Shown here one piece after another: positions 10,114 to 20,381 of a stretch of DNA of 41,863 bases. The number at the start of each line of letters is the position of its first letter. The first letter of the stretch is position 1. Source of the stretch: Alphaproteobacteria bacterium (lineage in GTDB: Bacteria; Pseudomonadota; Alphaproteobacteria; Rickettsiales; SXRF01); assembly GCA_013288305.1 (NCBI GenBank), contig JABDCD010000006.1, positions 1 through 41,863 of the forward strand, read 5' to 3'. The notes under the pieces are model-generated. The model did no database searches. It was not told the DNA's origin and saw only the letters and a list, made by a program, of their open reading frames with translations. The translations under genes and the position numbers were made by a program.

Positions 10114-10177
10114 GTCATCCCGCATTTATTGCGGGGTCTATCCATGGAGGGAGATGCCGCAACAAGTGCGGCATGAC
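10114..10177 (+). repeat. GTCAT...ATGAC palindromic element between clpP and clpX
   Basis: GTCATcCCGCAtttatTGCGGggtctatccatggagggagATGCCGCAacaagTGCGGCATGAC; two hairpins within terminal GTCAT/ATGAC. Confidence 0.75.
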
Positions 10178-10197
10178 AATAACGAAATGAGGAAACA

Positions 10198-11466
10198 GTG
10201 AGTAAACCATCCGGCACTAAAGAATCGAAGAACACCCGTTATTGCTCGTTCTGCGGTAAGAGTGAGCATGAGGTGCGCAAATTAATTGCGGGGCCGACGG
10301 TGTTTATCTGCGACGAGTGCGTCGTGCTGTGCATGGACATCATCCGCGCCGCCGACAAGGGCGTACTGGCCAAGGAAGGCGACGACATCGCCAAGCCCGC
10401 CGACATCCGCAAGGTGCTCGACGATTATGTAATTGGGCAGGACCAGGCCAAGAAAATTCTCTCGGTCGCCGTGCATAATCATTATAAGCGCATTTCGCTG
10501 ATCGAAAAAAATTCCGATGTCGAGCTGGCCAAATCCAACATCCTGCTCATCGGCCCGACCGGCAGCGGCAAAACGCTGCTGGCGCAGACGCTGGCGCGCA
10601 TCCTCGACGTACCGTTCACCATGGCCGATGCGACGACGCTGACCGAAGCCGGCTATGTCGGCGAGGACGTGGAAAATATTATCCTGCGCTTATTGCAGGC
10701 CGCCGATTATAATGTCGAACGGGCGCAGCGCGGCATCGTCTATATAGATGAGGTCGATAAGATTTCGCGCAAGTCCGATAATCCGTCGATCACGCGTGAC
10801 GTATCGGGCGAGGGCGTGCAGCAGGCATTATTGAAAATCATGGAAGGCACGGTGGCCTCGGTTCCGCCGCAGGGCGGGCGCAAGCATCCGCAACAGGAAT
10901 TCCTGCAGGTCGATACCGCCAATATATTATTCATCGTCGGCGGCGCGTTTTCGGGCCTCGAAAAAATCATCGCGGCACGCGGGCGCGGCACGGCCATCGG
11001 CTTCGGCGCCGATGTGCGCAGCAAGGAAAACCAGCGCATCGGCGAATTATTCTCCATGGTCGAGCCGGAAGATCTGCTCAAATTCGGGCTGATTCCTGAG
11101 TTCGTCGGCCGCCTGCCGGTAATCGCCACGCTGACCGACCTCGATGAAGGGGCGTTGATTTCCATTTTGACCGAACCGAAAAATGCCCTCGTAAAACAAT
11201 ATGCCAAGCTATTCGAAATGGAGGGCGTGCGCCTGCGTTTCTCGGACGATGCGCTGAAATCCGTGTCGAAAAAAGCCATCAAGCGCAAGACCGGCGCGCG
11301 GGGACTCCGCGCCATTCTCGAGGGCATTCTGCTCGACCTCATGTATGAATTGCCGAGCATGTCGAACGTCGAGGAGGTGATTATCAACGCCGAAGTCGTC
11401 GATAACGCAGCCCCGCCGGTGATCGTTCACGCCGACCAAAAGCGCGAAAGCAAGAAGCCGCACTAA
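10198..11466 (+). CDS. clpX: ATP-dependent Clp protease ATP-binding subunit ClpX (GTG start)
   Basis: Zinc-binding [27 protein letters not shown]; Walker [54 protein letters not shown]. Confidence 0.98.
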   Translation: MSKPSGTKESKNTRYCSFCGKSEHEVRKLIAGPTVFICDECVVLCMDIIRAADKGVLAKEGDDIAKPADIRKVLDDYVIGQDQAKKILSVAVHNHYKRISLIEKNSDVELAKSNILLIGPTGSGKTLLAQTLARILDVPFTMADATTLTEAGYVGEDVENIILRLLQAADYNVERAQRGIVYIDEVDKISRKSDNPSITRDVSGEGVQQALLKIMEGTVASVPPQGGRKHPQQEFLQVDTANILFIVGGAFSGLEKIIAARGRGTAIGFGADVRSKENQRIGELFSMVEPEDLLKFGLIPEFVGRLPVIATLTDLDEGALISILTEPKNALVKQYAKLFEMEGVRLRFSDDALKSVSKKAIKRKTGARGLRAILEGILLDLMYELPSMSNVEEVIINAEVVDNAAPPVIVHADQKRESKKPH

Positions 11467-11721
11467 CCCTAAAACACCTGAAAAACTGCGCCTTTCCAAG
11501 GACATCGCGCACGATGTTAACCGGGAGTAGTGACTTTAAACGAAGGCAGGGCGCGGCCTTGCAAGAAAAATATTTTCAAAAAATACGCGAATTGCTGTTT
11601 ACATTTACTTTTTTCCGTGCTTGATTTCGCAGTGTCGCTTGTCGCCGAGGCCTCGAATTCAAGGGTTTCAGCCGACTTGCACAAAGTCTTCTAGTCTTAA
11701 CCAACAATGGGAGTACCCACA

Positions 11722-12018
11722 ATGAACAAGAACGAACTGATTGCAGAAGTAGCAGATAAATGCGACCTGACCAAAGCCAAGGCCGCTGAAGCCCTCGATG
11801 CTTGCATCGCCGTCATCTCGAAGGCGCTGTCCAAAGGTGATGAAATCCGCTTGGTCGGCTTCGGCACGTTCAGCGTCGTCCATCGCAAGGCGACCGAAGG
11901 CCGCAATCCGCGCACCGGCGCCGTCATCAAGATCGCCGCTGCCAACAAAGCCAAGTTCAAGGCCGGCAAGGCCCTGACCGAAGTGGTCAATAAGAACAGC
12001 AAGCGTAAGGCTGCTTAA
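11722..12018 (+). CDS. hup: DNA-binding protein HU
   Basis: MNKNELIAEVADKCDLTKAKAAEALDACIAVISKALSKGDEIRLVGFGTFSVVHRKATEGRNPRTGAVIKIAAANKAKFKAGKAL. Confidence 0.97.
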   Translation: MNKNELIAEVADKCDLTKAKAAEALDACIAVISKALSKGDEIRLVGFGTFSVVHRKATEGRNPRTGAVIKIAAANKAKFKAGKALTEVVNKNSKRKAA

Positions 12019-12047
12019 TTTTTTAGGCATACCTTCAAGCAAAAGAG

Positions 12048-12075
12048 CGCCCGGAGAAATCCGGGCGTTTTTTTT
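12048..12075 (+). terminator. Rho-independent terminator downstream of hup
   Basis: cgcccgg-agaaat-ccgggcg followed by tttttttt. Confidence 0.9.
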
Positions 12076-12139
12076 GCTAAAAGACGTGGTTGCATTGCCT
12101 GTTAAAAACAGGTAAAAAGCCTCTCTCGTTGGCAATGAC

Positions 12140-12215
12140 GGGCGATTAGCTCAGTTGGTAGAGCATCTCGTTTACACCGAGAGGGTCGGCGGTTCGAGCC
12201 CGTCATCGCCCACCA
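12140..12215 (+). tRNA. tRNA-Val (anticodon TAC), CCA encoded
   Basis: gggcgat...tctcgttTACaccgaga...ggttcgagcc...atcgcccacca. Confidence 0.96.
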
Positions 12216-12291
12216 CCCTACGCCTTCGGCTTCGGGTGGCTTACGCCCTCTTGAAGGTGACGTAAGTTCACCGAAGCTTTAGCGTAGGTGG
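12213..12291. repeat. Nested palindromic element between tRNA-Val and tRNA-Asp
   Basis: CCACCcTACGC / GCGTAGGTGG outer arms, then CTTCGG / CCGAAG, then CTTACG / CGTAAG. Left arm begins with the tRNA-Val CCA. Confidence 0.7.
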
Positions 12292-12335
12292 AAGGGGCAC
12301 TGGTGCATTAGTACAATACATAAACACTTCTTTGC

Positions 12336-12412
12336 GGGGGTGTAGCTCAGTTGGTTAGAGCGTCGCCCTGTCACGGCGAAGGCCGCGGGTTCGAGTCCCG
12401 TCACTCCCGCCA
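12336..12412 (+). tRNA. tRNA-Asp (anticodon GTC), CCA encoded
   Basis: gggggtgtagctcagttggttagagcgtcgccctGTCacggcgaaggccgcgggttcgagtcccgtcactcccgcca. Confidence 0.95.
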
Positions 12413-12450
12413 TCTTTCCTGTAGTTCAGGCATAAGAGAGATATAAAATC

Positions 12451-13605
12451 ATGTCGGTGATCAAGACTGAACTCAGAAATAAACGCATGAAAGAAGCACG
12501 GACTTCGTTGGATAAGGCCGTGCAGGAGCGCCCATTGGTTTCTGGAGACGAAAAGATTTTAGTGCTTGGCGCCAATGGGCAGGTGGCAGGCTACCTGGTG
12601 CCGGAATTGCAGCGTTATTATGGCGATAAGGTATTGCTTACAGATGTGAAAGCAGACGAAGAAAAAAACATTCAGGTTCTTAGTGTAACCGCCCCCGATA
12701 CCATCCGAAATTTTATCAAAAAGAATAATGTAAAGGTGATTATCAACCTGGCTGCTCTGCTTTCGGGAGCGTCGGCAAAGCACCCCCTACTTGCCAAAAA
12801 AATCAATTTTGATGCCCCCAAAGATATTATGCGAATTGCGGATGAAGAGGGAGTAAGAAAAGTGTTTACCCCAAGCTCGATTGCGGTAATGGGAAAATCT
12901 TCCACGAATGGCGGAAATGTAGCACCGCTTGAGGCGGCAACCTATCCAAACCGCAGCCCTTACGGCGACGCCAAAAGGGCATTGGAGGCGGATAGCCAAT
13001 ATTATTCCAACAATAACGGCCTTCAGGCATTATGCCTGCGTTATGGCGGCGTGTTGGCCTGTAAGGAACCGCCCAGCGACGGCACAACAGAAGAGATTGA
13101 CCGCATGGTTGTTGCTGCAGCGGAATTCAAAGCTAAAAACGGAGAGAAGTTACACTATTCTGATAATGGCGTATATCATCCGCTAATTCCGCCCGAGGCA
13201 ACTTTTCCTATGATCGATGGCAGAAGCGTAGGGTTGGAGACTATGCGCTATCTACATGCGGATCCTAAGAAAATCAGAGGACATGAGGCGCATTATCACT
13301 TGGCGGAATACAGTGCCAGCATGGGAGCCGTGACTAATCTTTTAACCCGGTTAGCGCCCGGCTTTGAGGTAAAGTATCCGGCAGATCGTAGCAAATATGA
13401 TCAGGATAAGTTAAATTTTACGGAAGACTGGCCGCAAAAAGTGGACACTGTTCCATCCAGAGAAGCGTGGGAAATGCAGCAACCCATTACGATGGCACAG
13501 TCCGTGCAATATCACTTCGATAGGCTGGTGGAACATTTCCGGCGGCAACAGCTTGAAAGTCTCGGGGCGAATGTCAGCGCTTCTACCGGGACGGTTTTGA
13601 TGTAA
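12451..13605 (+). CDS. Extended SDR, GalE-like L-threonine 3-dehydrogenase-related
   Basis: LGANGQVAGYLVPELQRYYGDKVLLTDV Rossmann motif; INLAALLSG; TPSSIAVMG; YxxxK in SPYGDAKRALE; LRYGGVLACKEPPSDGTT resembling TDH-type SDRs. Confidence 0.75.
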   Translation: MSVIKTELRNKRMKEARTSLDKAVQERPLVSGDEKILVLGANGQVAGYLVPELQRYYGDKVLLTDVKADEEKNIQVLSVTAPDTIRNFIKKNNVKVIINLAALLSGASAKHPLLAKKINFDAPKDIMRIADEEGVRKVFTPSSIAVMGKSSTNGGNVAPLEAATYPNRSPYGDAKRALEADSQYYSNNNGLQALCLRYGGVLACKEPPSDGTTEEIDRMVVAAAEFKAKNGEKLHYSDNGVYHPLIPPEATFPMIDGRSVGLETMRYLHADPKKIRGHEAHYHLAEYSASMGAVTNLLTRLAPGFEVKYPADRSKYDQDKLNFTEDWPQKVDTVPSREAWEMQQPITMAQSVQYHFDRLVEHFRRQQLESLGANVSASTGTVLM

Positions 13606-14014
13606 TACCGTCCATCGTCTTCCTCGCCATTGCGTTGGTGCTGGCGGGGTCGATTAGTTCTATGCCGAGTTTGCCCGCAAGTACGCGCAATAAACCTTCG
13701 ATAAAATCAAGATTTTTATTTTCTTCTGCAGTTGCTCCCTCTCTGAGTGCCGCCAGGACTACCAGAGAATTCCTCAAAGGCTTTTTAATGATGTTATTAG
13801 GCGGCCTTTGGCCTTGGTCAAAATCTTTCAATATCCATAATGCACTGTTTAGTTCTCCGGCATTTTGTATTGTATGTTTAGAAACACCCAGTTTTTGATG
13901 GAATAACTGAACTGCAAATTCATCAGTTTGCGGGCTGAATTCGTGATAAATAATATTCTGCGCAAGCTGTTGGTATGAATCTAGGAGAGAAGTTTCCGAT
14001 TCCGATCCGGTCAT
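13583..14014 (-). CDS. Hypothetical protein
   Basis: 143-aa ORF convergent with the SDR gene (23-bp overlap); has a candidate upstream box at the same distance as other unknown ORFs. Confidence 0.5.
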   Translation of the reverse strand: MTGSESETSLLDSYQQLAQNIIYHEFSPQTDEFAVQLFHQKLGVSKHTIQNAGELNSALWILKDFDQGQRPPNNIIKKPLRNSLVVLAALREGATAEENKNLDFIEGLLRVLAGKLGIELIDPASTNAMARKTMDGITSKPSR

Positions 14015-14075
14015 TTTATTTAATCCTCAATCATTAAAAATTAATTTATAGCAACCCCACTTTATTCTTGCAAGC

Positions 14076-14093
14076 ACATTAAAAATAAGACAA
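14076..14093 (-). promoter_or_regulatory. Possible, weaker pho-box-like motif, box 5
   Basis: Minus strand TTGTCTTATTTTTAATGT; 61 bp from the ATG at 14014. Confidence 0.25.
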
Positions 14094-14103
14094 ATTTTAT
14101 TAC

Positions 14104-14469
14104 ATGAATTCCGTCGTCGCCTCCTACTTCCCCATCCTCGTATTCCTGGCCATTGCCGTGGTGCTGGCGGGATTAATGGTTTTTTTGCCGATGGTTATCG
14201 CCCGGCAGAAACCCGACAACGAAAAAGTCTCGGCTTATGAGTGCGGCTTCGACGCCTTCGGCGACGCGCGCGGCAAGTTCGACGTGCGGTTTTACCTCGT
14301 CGCCATTTTATTTATCATCTTCGACCTCGAAGTGGCGTTTTTATTCCCATGGGCGGTGTCGCTGAAAACCATCGGCGCCGCCGGCTTCTGGTCGATGATG
14401 GTGTTCCTGGGCGTACTGACGGTGGGCTTTATCTATGAGTGGAAGAAGGGGGCATTGGAGTGGGAATAA
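14104..14469 (+). CDS. nuoA: NADH-quinone oxidoreductase subunit A
   Basis: [44 protein letters not shown]. Confidence 0.98.
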   Translation: MNSVVASYFPILVFLAIAVVLAGLMVFLPMVIARQKPDNEKVSAYECGFDAFGDARGKFDVRFYLVAILFIIFDLEVAFLFPWAVSLKTIGAAGFWSMMVFLGVLTVGFIYEWKKGALEWE

Positions 14470-14471
14470 GA

Positions 14472-14558
14472 AAGGCATTAGGCTTTAGGCATTGGGCATT
14501 AGGGAAAGAGCGGTTTATATGATCGCCCTAATGCCTAATGCCCAATCTCTAATGCCTT
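14472..14558 (+). repeat. Heptad hairpin HH2 (nuoA-nuoB junction)
   Basis: Left arm 14472-14504 aaggcattaggctttaggcattgggcattaggg; right arm 14526-14558 ccctaatgcctaatgcccaatctctaatgcctt (CCTAATG/CCTAATG/CCCAATC/TCTAATG); 28/33 positions pair; 21-nt loop includes ATG 14519-14521. Confidence 0.9.
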
Positions 14559-15055
14559 CGCAGGATGCTCTGCTGGCCGATATATATAACGAATATAGCG
14601 ACAAGGGTTTCGTCATCACGCAGATGGACAAGCTGGTCAACTGGGCGCGGACGGGCAGCCTGTGGCCGATGACGTTCGGGCTGGCCTGCTGCGCCGTCGA
14701 GATGATGCAGGCGGCGGCCTCGCGCTACGACATGGACCGGCTCGGCCTGGTATTCCGCCCCAGCCCGCGCCAGTCGGACGTGATGATCGTCGCCGGGACG
14801 CTGTGCAATAAAATGGCCCCGGCGCTGCGTAAGGTATATGACCAAATGGCCGAGCCGCGCTACGTGATTTCGATGGGCAGCTGCGCCAACGGTGGCGGCT
14901 ATTACCATTATTCTTACTCGGTCGTGCGCGGCTGCGATCGCATCGTCCCCGTCGACGTCTACGTCCCCGGCTGCCCGCCCACCGCCGAGGCGCTGATGTA
15001 TGGCATTTTGCAATTGCAGAAGAAGATTAGAAGGACGGGGACGATTGTTAGGTAA
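14519..15055 (+). CDS. nuoB: NADH-quinone oxidoreductase subunit B (ORF track start is 14492; ATG at 14519 is an alternative)
   Basis: [23 protein letters not shown]...[76 protein letters not shown]. Confidence 0.95.
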   Translation: MIALMPNAQSLMPSQDALLADIYNEYSDKGFVITQMDKLVNWARTGSLWPMTFGLACCAVEMMQAAASRYDMDRLGLVFRPSPRQSDVMIVAGTLCNKMAPALRKVYDQMAEPRYVISMGSCANGGGYYHYSYSVVRGCDRIVPVDVYVPGCPPTAEALMYGILQLQKKIRRTGTIVR

Positions 15056-15058
15056 TAT

Positions 15059-15655
15059 ATGGAATCCATGCTCGAACATATCACCTCGAACCTCGCGCCG
15101 CATGTGCTGAAGCATGAGGTGGCGAATGGTGAGGTTATTGTGCATATACGGCCTGCCTCGCTGGAGACGGTGCTGTGGTTTTTGCGCGACGATGAGCAAT
15201 GCCTGTTCAAACAGCTGATCGACATCGCGGGTGTCGATTATCCCGAGCGGCCGCAGCGGTTCGAGGTGGTCTATCAACTCCTGAGCCTCAAGCATAACCG
15301 GCGCATTCGCGTGAAAGTACAGACCGATGAACAAACCCCGGTGCCATCGGCGACGGGCGTGTTTTCGAGCGCGGGGTGGTATGAGCGCGAGGTGTGGGAC
15401 ATGTATGGCGTGCTGTTCGACGGCAACCCCGATTTGCGGCGCATCCTCACCGATTACGGCTTCGACGGCCACCCGCAGCGCAAGGATTTCCCGCTGACCG
15501 GCTATGTCGAGGTGCGTTATGACGAGGAGCAAAAGCGCGTCGTCTACGAGCCGGTGAAACTCACCCAAGCTTACCGCAGCTTCGATTATTTAAGCCCGTG
15601 GGAAGGGCCGAAACCTTATGTATTGCCGGGTGACGAAAAGGCGGCAGCGAAGTGA
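15059..15655 (+). CDS. nuoC: NADH-quinone oxidoreductase subunit C
   Basis: [33 protein letters not shown]...[49 protein letters not shown]. Confidence 0.97.
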   Translation: MESMLEHITSNLAPHVLKHEVANGEVIVHIRPASLETVLWFLRDDEQCLFKQLIDIAGVDYPERPQRFEVVYQLLSLKHNRRIRVKVQTDEQTPVPSATGVFSSAGWYEREVWDMYGVLFDGNPDLRRILTDYGFDGHPQRKDFPLTGYVEVRYDEEQKRVVYEPVKLTQAYRSFDYLSPWEGPKPYVLPGDEKAAAK

Positions 15656-16146
15656 GCACCAAACTACGCAAAGCCAATCTTGAGGATTTCGAGGTCATTT
15701 ACGACGTGTTCACGCGCGTCCTCGAAGACGGCAAAACCTATTCCTATACGCTCGAGGAAATGACGCCGGAGCGTAGCCTCGCCTATTGGATTTCGGCGCC
15801 GGAGACGCATTGTTTCATTATCGAGCGCAAGAATGAGATTGCCGGTTTCTATGCCCTCCGTCCCAACCGCACCGGCCGCGCCAAGCACGTCGCCAATGCC
15901 TCGTTCATCGTGCATCCCGACCATCGCGGCAAAGGCATCGGGCGCAAAATGGGCAAACACGCGCTGAAAACCGCTAGAAAACTCGGCTATAAGGCGATGC
16001 AGTTTAATTTCGTCGTCAGCATCAACGAAGCCGCCGTTATACTCTGGAAATCCCTTGGATTCGAGATCGTCGGCACCTTGCCCAAAGGCTTCCGCCATGC
16101 TAGCAAGGGGTTGGTAGACGTATATATTATGCATAGGTTTCTATGA
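15652..16146 (+). CDS. GNAT family N-acetyltransferase inserted between nuoC and nuoD
   Basis: [26 protein letters not shown]...[59 protein letters not shown]; 4-nt overlaps with both neighbours. Confidence 0.92.
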   Translation: MSTKLRKANLEDFEVIYDVFTRVLEDGKTYSYTLEEMTPERSLAYWISAPETHCFIIERKNEIAGFYALRPNRTGRAKHVANASFIVHPDHRGKGIGRKMGKHALKTARKLGYKAMQFNFVVSINEAAVILWKSLGFEIVGTLPKGFRHASKGLVDVYIMHRFL

Positions 16147-17327
16147 CCGCCCCCGCCCGCGATATCAAAAATCTCACGCTCAATTTCGGGCCGCAGCATC
16201 CGGCGGCGCATGGGGTGTTGCGGCTGGTGCTGGAGATGGACGGGGAGGTGGTGGAGCGCGCTGATCCGCATATCGGGCTGTTGCATCGCGGCACGGAAAA
16301 GCTCATCGAGCATAAGACTTACCTTCAGGCGCTGCCTTATTTCGACCGGCTGGATTATGTCTCGCCGATGAACCAGGAGCATTGCTATTCGCTGGCGGTC
16401 GAAAAGCTGCTGGGCTGCAAGGTTCCGCCGCGGGCGCAATATCTCCGCGTGCTGTTTTCGGAGCTGACGCGGCTCCTCAACCATATTCTGAATATTACAA
16501 CGCAAGCGCTCGATGTCGGGGCGATGACGCCGCTGCTATGGCTGTTCGAGGAGCGCGAAAAAATCCTCGAGTTTTACGAGCGGGCGTCGGGGGCGCGGTT
16601 TCATTCGGCCTATATCCGCCCGGGCGGCGTGCATCAGGACATTCCGGCGGGGATGGAAGACGACATCTATAAATTCGCCGAGGGATTCAAGAAATACATC
16701 GACGATATGGACGATCTGCTGACGCCCAACCGCATTTTCAAGCAGCGCATGGTCGATATCGGCATCGTCACCGCCGAGCAGGCGATGGATTGGGGATTTA
16801 CCGGCCCGATGCTGCGCGGCTCCGGCATCGCCTGGGACTTGCGTAAGAGCCAGCCTTATGAGATTTACGACCAACTCGATTTCGACATTCCCATCGGCAA
16901 AAACGGCGATTGCTATGACCGCTACCTGGTGCGCATGGAGGAAATGCGGCAGTCGCTGCGGCTCATCAAGCAATGCGTCGAGAAAATGCCCAAGGGGCCG
17001 ATAGCGACCGACGACCCCAAAATCACGCCGCCCAAGCGTGCGCTGATGAAAACCTCGATGGAAGCGCTCATCAACCAGTTCAAGCTGTACAGCGAAGGTT
17101 ATCATGTGCCGGCAGGCGAAACCTACACTGCTGTCGAAGCGCCCAAGGGCGAGTTCGGCGTGTATCTGGTGGCCGACGGCGGCAACATGCCCTACCGCTG
17201 CCGCATCCGCGCGCCGGGATTCGCGCATCTTCAGGCATTGGATTTTATGACGAAGGGGCATATGCTGGCCGACGTGGTGGCCATCATCGCCACCATGGAT
17301 ATTGTATTTGGGGAAATCGATCGATGA
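16143..17327 (+). CDS. nuoD: NADH-quinone oxidoreductase subunit D
   Basis: [44 protein letters not shown]...C-terminal [36 protein letters not shown]. Confidence 0.98.
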   Translation: MTAPARDIKNLTLNFGPQHPAAHGVLRLVLEMDGEVVERADPHIGLLHRGTEKLIEHKTYLQALPYFDRLDYVSPMNQEHCYSLAVEKLLGCKVPPRAQYLRVLFSELTRLLNHILNITTQALDVGAMTPLLWLFEEREKILEFYERASGARFHSAYIRPGGVHQDIPAGMEDDIYKFAEGFKKYIDDMDDLLTPNRIFKQRMVDIGIVTAEQAMDWGFTGPMLRGSGIAWDLRKSQPYEIYDQLDFDIPIGKNGDCYDRYLVRMEEMRQSLRLIKQCVEKMPKGPIATDDPKITPPKRALMKTSMEALINQFKLYSEGYHVPAGETYTAVEAPKGEFGVYLVADGGNMPYRCRIRAPGFAHLQALDFMTKGHMLADVVAIIATMDIVFGEIDR

Positions 17328-17956
17328 ATTTTTTGTATCGGGAAACGTGGAACGTGATACGTGGTAAAGCATTTGTTTTTCCACGTATCACGTGTCATGT
17401 CCCACGATTTTTATACACATTGTTGTTTGTAATAGGCATGACCGCGCCCGCTGCGGCGCAGCAGCCCGTCCAATATGCTCCGCCCGCACCGGTATTCCCG
17501 CAGCTTCCGCCGTCGCGCCCGTGCACGGCGAAGGAGGTGCCAGGCGTGTGGAAATTGCTGCGTGTGTTTGAAACGCCGTCCGGCGCTGAGATGTCGGCGT
17601 TCCTCAGCAACCCCGTACAATTCATTCTTTTCGATGCCAACAGCACCTATGGAAAATATATCGGCAATGCCGAGCTGCCGCCCGCTTCGATACGCGGCGA
17701 AATCGCCAAGCAGGTATCGGGGCTGCAGCAATATCTCGTCGATGCATCGGGCATGGTCTTTTTTTATCAGGACCGAGCGTCGACGGATACGCAGGCCTGT
17801 TTTATCGTCGTCACTCCCGTGGAGCCGTTCGCGGCGGGGCAGATGCTGCTCATGCCGCCGGAAGGCACGATCAAGGGGCGGATGGTGAAAGTCTATATCA
17901 GGGTCAATGAACAGCCGCCGCCGCAGCCGCGCCGTGGGCGCGGGCGCCGGCGCTGA
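17324..17956 (+). CDS. Hypothetical secreted protein between nuoD and nuoE
   Basis: ATGA overlap with nuoD; signal-peptide-like [18 protein letters not shown] preceded by an element-encoded stretch; basic tail [13 protein letters not shown]. Confidence 0.75.
   Translation: MNFLYRETWNVIRGKAFVFPRITCHVPRFLYTLLFVIGMTAPAAAQQPVQYAPPAPVFPQLPPSRPCTAKEVPGVWKLLRVFETPSGAEMSAFLSNPVQFILFDANSTYGKYIGNAELPPASIRGEIAKQVSGLQQYLVDASGMVFFYQDRASTDTQACFIVVTPVEPFAAGQMLLMPPEGTIKGRMVKVYIRVNEQPPPQPRRGRGRRR
17339..17406 (+). repeat. Heptad hairpin HH3 (within N-terminal coding region of the secreted protein)
   Basis: cgggaaacgtggaacgtgatacgtgg (17339-17364) / ccacgtatcacgtgtcatgtcccacg (17381-17406); 13-bp perfect core, 20/26 overall; heptamers CACGTAT/CACGTGT/CATGTCC/CACG. 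Confidence 0.85.
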
Positions 17957-17967
17957 ACGGGGAAAAC

Positions 17968-18570
17968 ATGACGGGAAAAATTCACCAAACCGATGCAGTC
18001 GCGCCTGAACGTTTCGCCTTTACGCCCGAGAATTTCGCGCAGGCCAAGGCCATCATCGCGCGCTATCCGCAAGGCCGGCACGAGAGCGCCGTCATGCCGC
18101 TCCTGATGCTGGCGCAGCATCAGAACGACGGCTGGCTGCCCAAGAGCGCGATGGACTACGTGGCGGAAATACTCGGCATGGCGCCGGTGCGCGTCTACGA
18201 GGTGGCCAGCTTTTATAACATGTATAACCTGGAGCCGGTGGGCAGGCACGTCATCGGCGTATGCACGACGACACCCTGCTGGCTGCGCGGGTCGGATGCG
18301 ATTGTTGAAGCCTGCGAGCGCCATCTGGGCATAAGTTGTGGCGAGACGACGCCGGATGGGCAGTTCACGCTCAAAGAAGTCGAATGCCTGGGCGCCTGTG
18401 TCAACGCGCCGATGTGCCAGGTCGTAAGCGCACAAGGCGAATATTATTACGAGGATTTGACGGCGGACAACGTGACGCGCATCATCGACGTGCTGGCGCA
18501 TGGCGGCCAGCCCAAGGCAGGGCCGCAGGGGAAGAGGAAGTCAACGGAGCCGGTGGAAAAGAATCCATGA
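17968..18570 (+). CDS. nuoE: NADH-quinone oxidoreductase subunit E
   Basis: [45 protein letters not shown]...[18 protein letters not shown]. Confidence 0.97.
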   Translation: MTGKIHQTDAVAPERFAFTPENFAQAKAIIARYPQGRHESAVMPLLMLAQHQNDGWLPKSAMDYVAEILGMAPVRVYEVASFYNMYNLEPVGRHVIGVCTTTPCWLRGSDAIVEACERHLGISCGETTPDGQFTLKEVECLGACVNAPMCQVVSAQGEYYYEDLTADNVTRIIDVLAHGGQPKAGPQGKRKSTEPVEKNP

Positions 18571-18577
18571 GAGTGTT

Positions 18578-19096
18578 ATGGCTGAGCCAGATTATCGCAT
18601 TTTCCCCTTTAAAGATATGACGATTGTTGCGGATTGTACTATAAATTTGTCTACATGTGGATATGCCTTAAAAGATAATAAGGTAATTGGTTCCATGTAT
18701 CTTTGTGGAGAGCCTCCTGCTCCTTTCGATAAACTAAAAAAACTGATACCACCTGAAGCCCACCATCGATTTTTCGATGTTGAATTTCCAGATGGACGCA
18801 AGATTGCCTTCGAAAAGCTTGATGTACCTATTGCTCTTGGTATGTTTGTCGCCGTTTCAAGAGAATTGATTGAGCATATTGAGAATGAGGGTCATGATAG
18901 CGGGGTTGAAGCTATATCAAAAGAATTATGGGAGAAGCATCAATTACCCGGTGAATATCGACATGGCAATTTGCACGAAAAGAATGATGAGATGTTAAAA
19001 ATTCTTGTAGATATGCTTAAAGAAAAACAAAATTATTGGAGAAAGATATCGGAAGCTAATCTACAAAAACTCTTACAAGAAAAAAGGGAATTATAG
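18578..19096 (+). CDS. Hypothetical AT-rich ORF between nuoE and nuoF
   Basis: 172 aa from ATG 18578: MAEPDYRIFPFKDMTIVADCTINLSTCGYALKDNKVIGSMYLC...; AT-richer than flanking nuo genes by eye. Confidence 0.65.
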   Translation: MAEPDYRIFPFKDMTIVADCTINLSTCGYALKDNKVIGSMYLCGEPPAPFDKLKKLIPPEAHHRFFDVEFPDGRKIAFEKLDVPIALGMFVAVSRELIEHIENEGHDSGVEAISKELWEKHQLPGEYRHGNLHEKNDEMLKILVDMLKEKQNYWRKISEANLQKLLQEKREL

Positions 19097-19099
19097 TTT

Positions 19100-20380
19100 A
19101 TGCTCACCGATAAAGATCGCATCTTCACCAATCTCTACGGCTTCGAGGACTGGAAACTCGAAGGGGCGAGGAAGCGTGGCGACTGGGACATGACCAAGAC
19201 GTTGCTGGCCAAGGGGCAGGACGCGATCATCGAGGAAGTGAAGGCCTCCGGCCTGCGCGGGCGCGGCGGGGCGGGATTTTCGACGGGGACGAAATGGTCG
19301 TTCATGCCCAAGAAATCCGACGGGCGGCCATCGTATCTCGTGGTCAACGCCGATGAGGGCGAGCCGGGCACGTGCAAAGACCGTGACATGCTGCGCCACG
19401 AGCCGCATAAGCTCATCGAGGGCTGCCTCATCGCCTGTTTTGCTATGCGCGCCTGCGCGGCGTATATCTATATCCGCGGCGAATTCTGGGACGAGGGCAA
19501 CCGGCTGGAACACGCCATCCAGGAGGCCTATGACGCTGGACTCATCGGGAAAAACGCCTGCGGCAGCAGCTTCGATTGCGATATTTTCGTGCATCGCGGC
19601 GCGGGGGCTTACATCTGCGGCGAGGAAATGGCGCTCATCGAATCGCTGGAAGGCAAGCCCGGAAAGCCGCGCTTGAAGCCGCCCTTTCCGGCGGCCTGCG
19701 GCGTGTGGGGTTGCCCGACCACGGTCAACAATGTCGAATCCATCGCCGTCGTGCCGACCATTTTGCGGCGCGGTGCGGCGTGGTTTGCCGCCATCGGCAG
19801 GCCGAATAATACCGGCACAAAAGTTTATTGCATTTCCGGCCATGTCAATAAACCCTGTAACGTCGAAGACGCGATGGGCGTGCCGCTGCGCGAGTTGATT
19901 GAAACGCACGCGGGCGGCGTACGCGGCGGCTGGGATAATTTATTGGCCGTGATTCCCGGCGGCTCGTCGGTGCCGGTGATTCCCAAAGAAATCTGCGATA
20001 CGGTGCTGATGGATTTCGATTCGCTTAAAGCCGTAAAATCCGGGCTGGGCACGGCGGCGGTGATTGTCATGGACAAATCGACCGACATCGTGCGCGCCAT
20101 CGCGCGGCTGTCGAAATTCTACATGCATGAATCCTGCGGCCAGTGCACGCCCTGCCGCGAGGGCACCGGCTGGCTGTGGCGCATCATGGATCGCATGGTG
20201 CGCGGCGAGGCGGAGGTGGCCGAAATCGACCAGATGCTCGACATCGCCAGCCGCATCGAAGGCCACACCATCTGCGCGCTGGGCGACGCCGCGGCGTGGC
20301 CGGTGCAGGGGCTGGTCAGGCATTTCCGGCCGGAGATTGAGCGGCGGATAAAGGAATATTCAAGAAGAAAGGTGGCATGA
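19100..20380 (+). CDS. nuoF: NADH-quinone oxidoreductase subunit F
   Basis: [21 protein letters not shown]...[30 protein letters not shown]...[32 protein letters not shown]...[19 protein letters not shown]. Confidence 0.98.
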   Translation: MLTDKDRIFTNLYGFEDWKLEGARKRGDWDMTKTLLAKGQDAIIEEVKASGLRGRGGAGFSTGTKWSFMPKKSDGRPSYLVVNADEGEPGTCKDRDMLRHEPHKLIEGCLIACFAMRACAAYIYIRGEFWDEGNRLEHAIQEAYDAGLIGKNACGSSFDCDIFVHRGAGAYICGEEMALIESLEGKPGKPRLKPPFPAACGVWGCPTTVNNVESIAVVPTILRRGAAWFAAIGRPNNTGTKVYCISGHVNKPCNVEDAMGVPLRELIETHAGGVRGGWDNLLAVIPGGSSVPVIPKEICDTVLMDFDSLKAVKSGLGTAAVIVMDKSTDIVRAIARLSKFYMHESCGQCTPCREGTGWLWRIMDRMVRGEAEVAEIDQMLDIASRIEGHTICALGDAAAWPVQGLVRHFRPEIERRIKEYSRRKVA

Positions 20381-20381
20381 C

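Noticed and set aside
14549-15568. 339-aa minus-strand ORF opposite nuoB/nuoC
   Set aside because: Fully antisense to nuoB and nuoC, no family motif, spans an intergenic boundary; spurious.
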